This document shows positions 59,870 through 64,000 of a stretch of DNA of 64,000 nt, one piece after another. Numbering within the stretch: the first letter of the stretch is position 1; every line of letters begins with the position of its first letter. Source of the DNA: JAUZRW01 sp964549915 (GTDB lineage: Bacteria; Chloroflexota; Anaerolineae; Aggregatilineales; Phototrophicaceae). Made by a program: the position numbers and the translations under genes. Below the pieces are notes generated by a model. That model did no database searches. It was given only the letters and a program-made list of their open reading frames with translations, and was not told the DNA's origin. The DNA lies in contig CAZJWX010000013.1 in NCBI GenBank assembly GCA_964549915.1, positions 1 through 64,000 on the forward strand. The letters are read 5' to 3'.

Positions 59870-61885
59870 ATGAGCAACCAACCTTCAAATGATCTGCCCG
59901 ATGGCAACACACCCGACGAGATGCCCGAAGAAGCCAACGAAACTGAAGACCATAATCAACCCCAGAAGGACTACACCCTCAACCGTGCCCGTCGCAAGCT
60001 GGATGTGCACCGCCACACCGTCGAACGCGCCCTGGAAGCGGACGTACTCACCAGCTATCTTGATGAAGAGGATGTGCAGCGCATCCCGGCCTATGAGGTC
60101 GAGCATGCCCTGGAAGACGAATTGATCTACGCCCAGATTGAAGGGCTGGAACGCATCAAGCTGCGTGATGTCTCCGATGCCCTGGATGTGAAAATCTCGA
60201 TAGCACGCAAACGACTGCGTGCGCTTGGGGCAGATGCCAACAAACCGCTCTGGCAGGAGATTCGCGGGCAAATCGGCCTGCCGCAGACCCTGAGCGAATT
60301 TCGTAAGTTGGTGCAGCAGCATCGCGATGAGCGCCGCCAGGAGCAGCGCAACAAGCGCGAGCGCAATCGCCAGCGCAAACGTGAGAAGCGCGAGGCCGAA
60401 CGCCAACGCCGCGCCGAATTGCGTGCGCAGTTGGTCGCCAGTTTCCCGGTCTGGGCGGATATTGACCGTTCGCACCAGTTGATGCTGGCACACATCGGGC
60501 CGCCGAACAGCGGCAAGACACACGATGCCTTGCTGCGCCTGGGCGAAGCGGGCAGTGGCTGGTATCTGGCACCGCTACGACTGCTGGCCTGGGAAATCTA
60601 CGATCGCCTCAATCAGCGCGGAATCCCGTGCAGTCTGCTCACGGGCGAGGAGTACATCGAAGTGGAAGGTGCGGAGATCACCGCCGCCACCATCGAGATG
60701 TTCAATCCACAGCGCAGCGGCGAAGTCGTCATCATCGACGAAGCACAGATGCTGGCTGACGCGGATCGCGGCTGGGCCTGGACACGCGCCATGATGGGCT
60801 GCCTCGCCGAGGAAATGCACATCATTGCCCCGCCGACGGCGCAGGATTTGATCCTGCGTATGGCGAACGCGGCGAATATCCCAATCGGCATTGTGGATCA
60901 TGAGCGGCTGACTCCCATTGAGGTCGCTGAACGCCCCTGGCCGCTGCATCGCCTGCCGCCGAAAACCATTCTGGTCGCGTTCTCGCGCAAAGCCGTCCTC
61001 ACCCTGAAAACACGGCTGGAAGGCATGGGGCGCAGTGTGTCCGTCGTCTATGGCAGCTTGCCTCCGGAAGTGCGTCGCAAACAGGCGGAACGCTTCGCCG
61101 CAGGCGAGACAGATATTTGCGTCGCGACGGACGCGGTTGGCATGGGGCTGAATCTACCCGCCGATCATGTCTGCTTCTACGAAGTGGAAAAATATGATGG
61201 ACGCGACATTCGCCTGCTGAAGCCCAGCGAAGTGCAGCAAATTGGCGGACGCGCCGGACGCTACGGCTTTTCGCAAATCGGGCTGGTGGGCGCGACACGC
61301 AAAGGCGACCTGAAGATGGTGCGCCGCCTGTTCTATACTGACGCCGAAGAACTCACTCACGCTCGCGTTGCGCCGTCCGTCGACGACCTGACGCTGATCC
61401 CCGGTAGCCTCGCAGAACGCCTGCACGAATGGGGACAACTCCAATCCATCCCGCAGGAGCTGCGCAGTGCAGTGAAAACGGCAGACATGAACGAACGCAT
61501 CCAACTGGCGTCTATGCTCAGCAATTTGCAGGTAGCGAAAATCGGGCTGGCGGGCGCGTTGCAGCTTGTGAACGCACCGACACGCAAGAGTACCCGTGAT
61601 TTCTGGTACGACTGCGCCTGCGCCATCATTGATGGGATGCCGATGCCGCTTCCCCCTTCCCCACCGGACGAGATCACGGATACCGAAGCCCTGGACTACA
61701 CCGAGACTTGCATCGCCAGCGCAGACATTTACATGTGGCTCTCGCAGCGCAAGGAATTCAAAGCGCTGGCCGAGCACGCTCAGCAGGTGCGTGCAGAACG
61801 CCGGGAATGGTCAGACCGCATTGACGACGCGCTGCTGCGCAAGATCGAGACACAATACAGCGGTCAGTACTCCGGGAATTACTGA
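59870..61885 (+). CDS. SUV3-like RNA helicase
   Basis: Predicted ATP-dependent RNA helicase of the SUV3 group, which works with exonucleases in RNA decay in mitochondria. The 671 residues carry Walker A GPPNSGKT (210-217), the SUV3-type block APLRLLAWEIYDRLN, TGEEY, Walker B DEAQ (290-293), the ATDAVGMGLNL block and QIGGRAGR (arginine fingers). The N-terminal 205 residues have two helix-turn-helix-like regions, then a long basic coiled stretch that may bind RNA. The 180 C-terminal residues match the SUV3 helical domain. It is transcribed alone from a good promoter. Confidence 0.86.
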   Translation: MSNQPSNDLPDGNTPDEMPEEANETEDHNQPQKDYTLNRARRKLDVHRHTVERALEADVLTSYLDEEDVQRIPAYEVEHALEDELIYAQIEGLERIKLRDVSDALDVKISIARKRLRALGADANKPLWQEIRGQIGLPQTLSEFRKLVQQHRDERRQEQRNKRERNRQRKREKREAERQRRAELRAQLVASFPVWADIDRSHQLMLAHIGPPNSGKTHDALLRLGEAGSGWYLAPLRLLAWEIYDRLNQRGIPCSLLTGEEYIEVEGAEITAATIEMFNPQRSGEVVIIDEAQMLADADRGWAWTRAMMGCLAEEMHIIAPPTAQDLILRMANAANIPIGIVDHERLTPIEVAERPWPLHRLPPKTILVAFSRKAVLTLKTRLEGMGRSVSVVYGSLPPEVRRKQAERFAAGETDICVATDAVGMGLNLPADHVCFYEVEKYDGRDIRLLKPSEVQQIGGRAGRYGFSQIGLVGATRKGDLKMVRRLFYTDAEELTHARVAPSVDDLTLIPGSLAERLHEWGQLQSIPQELRSAVKTADMNERIQLASMLSNLQVAKIGLAGALQLVNAPTRKSTRDFWYDCACAIIDGMPMPLPPSPPDEITDTEALDYTETCIASADIYMWLSQRKEFKALAEHAQQVRAERREWSDRIDDALLRKIETQYSGQYSGNY

Positions 61886-61895
61886 GTGAGATCGC

Positions 61896-61921
61896 AGAGG
61901 GCATGTGGTTTTATGCCCTCT
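61896..61921. terminator. Hairpin between convergent genes
   Basis: AGAGGGCAT (61896-61904) and ATGCCCTCT (61913-61921) form a perfect 9-bp stem with an 8-base loop between the helicase stop and the amidohydrolase stop. No T run follows. A shared terminator is likely. Confidence 0.45.
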
Positions 61922-61933
61922 CCCACAGCCTCC

Positions 61934-63928
61934 CTACTCGACCGGAAGACTGTGCATCTCGAGGTAATCCTCATGAACGGTCTCCGCGACATCAATACCC
62001 AGAATTTGCATCATCTCCTGGATGAAAACGGCCTTATGTTCAGCATCGGTCAATGACCAGGTGCGTGTCTTGATTTCCAGGAACATATCGGAGACATCCG
62101 GCTCAATCAGGCGATCCACGTTGACGAAGTACAGCACGCCTTTGTAGACCACGCGCCAGCGGCGGCGCTCCTTCTGCAGTGTGCGTTGCTCCGCTGGTTG
62201 GAAATACTCCTGATAGAAGCGCAGCGGATGCGTTGCCGGGGCGATGAAACGCGAGTGCGACAGGACAACGGCATCGTGGAAGGTCTGTTCCTTCTCGGAG
62301 GTTGTATAGGTCAACCGCATGCGCACGCCATCGACATTGCCATCCATGTCGATGCGGTCATCTTCGCGGTAGCGGATGCGTCCGTCGAACTTCTCGCCGA
62401 AGAGGAAATAGGTATCGTACTGGCGGTAATGCACCGCACGCATGATTTCCACGTTCTCATCGCTGAAGAGGTCTTCCACGATAGAAGGATCGGTGATGCG
62501 TGCCTTCATCTGGATCTCGAAGCTCTCCGCCCGTTCGACATCCACAGAGACCGCCACCAGCTTGCGCAGCGGATTCTCGGCGACATCCACCAGAAATTCG
62601 CCTACGCGCTCGGCATAGGCCGACGCTTGCTCTTGCAGCGCCGCTTCATCAATTGTGAGCAGTTCGCGTTCGCGCATCAGCACCTTGCCATGCACGATGG
62701 TATCGCGAACATCGCTGCTCTTCGCCGCGTAAACGACCTGTGAATAAGCGGATTCCGGGTTGAAGTCGAAGTTAGGGATGTTATGGACGGGATTCGCATC
62801 CACAACGATCACATCCGCGTATTTGCCGACCTCCAGGCTACCCGTGACATCACCCATACCCAGCGCCCTGGCTCCGTTGATCGTCGCCATTTGCAGCGCC
62901 GTCCGAGCCGGGAGCGCCGTAGGATCATGCGGTGTGACCTTGGCGAGCAGTGCGGCCAGCCGCATCTCCTCGAACATATCCAGGTCGTTGTTGCTGGCTG
63001 GCCCATCCGTGCCAATGGCGACATTGATGCCCATTTCGAGCATCTGGCTGATGGGCGCGATGCCGCTGGCGAGTTTCAGGTTGGCGGAGGGGCAATGCGC
63101 AACGCTGCCATGATGCTTGTGGAGCATCCGCATCTCATGCTCGTCAATGTGGACGCAGTGTGCGCCGATGATTGGCACATCCAGGATACCCTGATCTTTG
63201 ACCCAGGGCACAACTGTCTTGCCATGCGTGTTCATATTGTCTTCGACTTCGCGTTCGGTCTCCGCCAGATGGATCATCAGCGGCAGATCATACTCCTTGG
63301 CCAGAGCCGCGCTCTGTTGCAGCGTTTCCACCGTATTCGAGTACGGTGCATGCGGCGCAATGGTCGGCGTGATCAGCGGATGATCCTTCCAGGACTCAAT
63401 GAACTCACGGGTATAGGCGAGGCTCTCTTCGTAGGTGGCGGCATCGGGTGTGGGAAACTTCAGAATCGACTCGCACAGAAGGCCACGTAACCCTGCTTCC
63501 GCCGTTGCAGCAGCGACATCTGCCTCGAAGTAGTACATATCGGCGAACGCCGTCACCCCGCCCCGGATCATCTCTGAGCAAGCCAGGGTCGTCCCCAGGC
63601 GACAGAACTCCGGACTGACGAATTCACGCTCCACTGGCATGATGTAACCCATCAGCCAAACGTCCAACCGCAGATCGTCTGCCATACCGCGCAGCAGCGT
63701 CATGGGCACGTGCGTGTGCGCATTGACCAGCCCCGGCAGCACGTACTGACCGGTGCAGTCGATCACCTCTGCTGCTTCGTATTCGCTCTCCAATTCTTCG
63801 CGCTTGCCGACTGCGACGATTTCCGCACCTTTGATAGCCACCAGGCCATCCGGGATGATGTCGAAGGACTCATTCATCGTGAGGACGGTTCCGCCCGTTA
63901 GAAGGATGTCAGCAGATTTCAAGATCAA
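61934..63928 (-). CDS. Amidohydrolase (MtaD/Atz-like) fused to a CYTH-type domain
   Basis: One uninterrupted frame of 664 residues. Residues 1-440 are a metal-dependent amidohydrolase of the adenosine/SAH/methylthioadenosine deaminase group: NAHTHVPM (His71, His73), CVHIDEHEM and the GTDGPASNN block. Residues about 465-664 look like a CYTH tunnel domain: FEIQMKARI at its start (E-x-Q-x-K), QYDTYF, GRIRYRED and MFLEIKTRTW. CYTH proteins bind triphosphates and a metal. The two parts are joined by a helical linker (about 425-465). The start is TTG at 63928 or 63922; the GGGGGA ribosome site suits 63922. Confidence 0.82.
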   Translation of the reverse strand: MILKSADILLTGGTVLTMNESFDIIPDGLVAIKGAEIVAVGKREELESEYEAAEVIDCTGQYVLPGLVNAHTHVPMTLLRGMADDLRLDVWLMGYIMPVEREFVSPEFCRLGTTLACSEMIRGGVTAFADMYYFEADVAAATAEAGLRGLLCESILKFPTPDAATYEESLAYTREFIESWKDHPLITPTIAPHAPYSNTVETLQQSAALAKEYDLPLMIHLAETEREVEDNMNTHGKTVVPWVKDQGILDVPIIGAHCVHIDEHEMRMLHKHHGSVAHCPSANLKLASGIAPISQMLEMGINVAIGTDGPASNNDLDMFEEMRLAALLAKVTPHDPTALPARTALQMATINGARALGMGDVTGSLEVGKYADVIVVDANPVHNIPNFDFNPESAYSQVVYAAKSSDVRDTIVHGKVLMRERELLTIDEAALQEQASAYAERVGEFLVDVAENPLRKLVAVSVDVERAESFEIQMKARITDPSIVEDLFSDENVEIMRAVHYRQYDTYFLFGEKFDGRIRYREDDRIDMDGNVDGVRMRLTYTTSEKEQTFHDAVVLSHSRFIAPATHPLRFYQEYFQPAEQRTLQKERRRWRVVYKGVLYFVNVDRLIEPDVSDMFLEIKTRTWSLTDAEHKAVFIQEMMQILGIDVAETVHEDYLEMHSLPVE

Positions 63929-64000
63929 TCCCCCATTTCAATCATGCCAAATTTGCGCGATTATAGCGGCAATGGTTCAATTATGCAGGTCATTTGTAAC

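Noticed and set aside
1..64000. CRISPR arrays, insertion sequences, prophage or tRNA genes
   Set aside because: No spaced direct repeats, transposase or integrase frames or cloverleaf-like segments were seen in the gaps between genes.

Overview
The window reads as a stretch of a moderately G+C-rich bacterial chromosome. I infer a member of the Chloroflexota (Anaerolineae-like). The grounds are an archaellum locus inside an otherwise bacterial gene set, a CrtB/CrtI/fused CrtYcd/CruF-type carotenoid pathway, a K+-type membrane pyrophosphatase and many monoderm-style envelope proteins. Gene density is high, short ATGA-type overlaps are frequent, and I see no rRNA, tRNA, insertion sequence, prophage or CRISPR array.

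Region by region: 144-2399 is a GH3 beta-glucosidase. 2448-3011 is a membrane-anchored TlpA/ResA-like thiol oxidoreductase. 3132-12489 (minus strand) is the most striking feature, an archaellum operon in a bacterium: archaellin arlB, arlD/E-like, arlG-like, arlF-like with an extra cadherin-like domain, arlH, arlI, arlJ, a small acidic membrane protein, a GxGD prepilin peptidase, and a PilN-like/PilO-like pair whose PilO member ends in a bacterial SH3 domain. A promoter, a 5' leader hairpin and two further hairpins sit upstream of arlB. Next come a glutaredoxin-thioredoxin reductase fusion, glycogen branching enzyme, an endonuclease/exonuclease/phosphatase-family protein, a GH63-like glucosidase, TypA/BipA, an M23 peptidase and a CoA transferase.

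25457-33181 carries zwf-pgl (oxidative pentose phosphate pathway) and a tightly overlapping pyrB-C-D-E-F operon ending in an EcsC-like membrane protein. purB follows on the other strand. 34797-38271 is an SRPBCC protein/CrtI-like oxidoreductase/photolyase operon. 38275-43841 (minus) holds lycopene cyclase, lactate dehydrogenase, phytoene synthase, phytoene desaturase and an SDR protein. 44107-50840 (plus) holds a hydrolase, a tocopherol-cyclase-family protein, CruF, PlsY, a family 2 glycosyltransferase, a second CrtI-like desaturase and a histone-deacetylase-family protein. Together these predict a monocyclic, hydroxylated and glycosylated carotenoid plus light-damage repair.

51354-54265 encodes a soluble PAS-PAS-LOV histidine kinase (predicted blue-light sensor) with two single-domain response regulators. 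The rest contains hppA with a long acidic tail, yraN-miaA, a membrane-anchored unknown, an FHA-winged-helix regulator, a SUV3-like RNA helicase, and an amidohydrolase fused to a CYTH domain. Light sensing, photoprotection and a motility machine lying close together is suggestive, but nothing in the sequence links them directly and no chemotaxis genes are present here.
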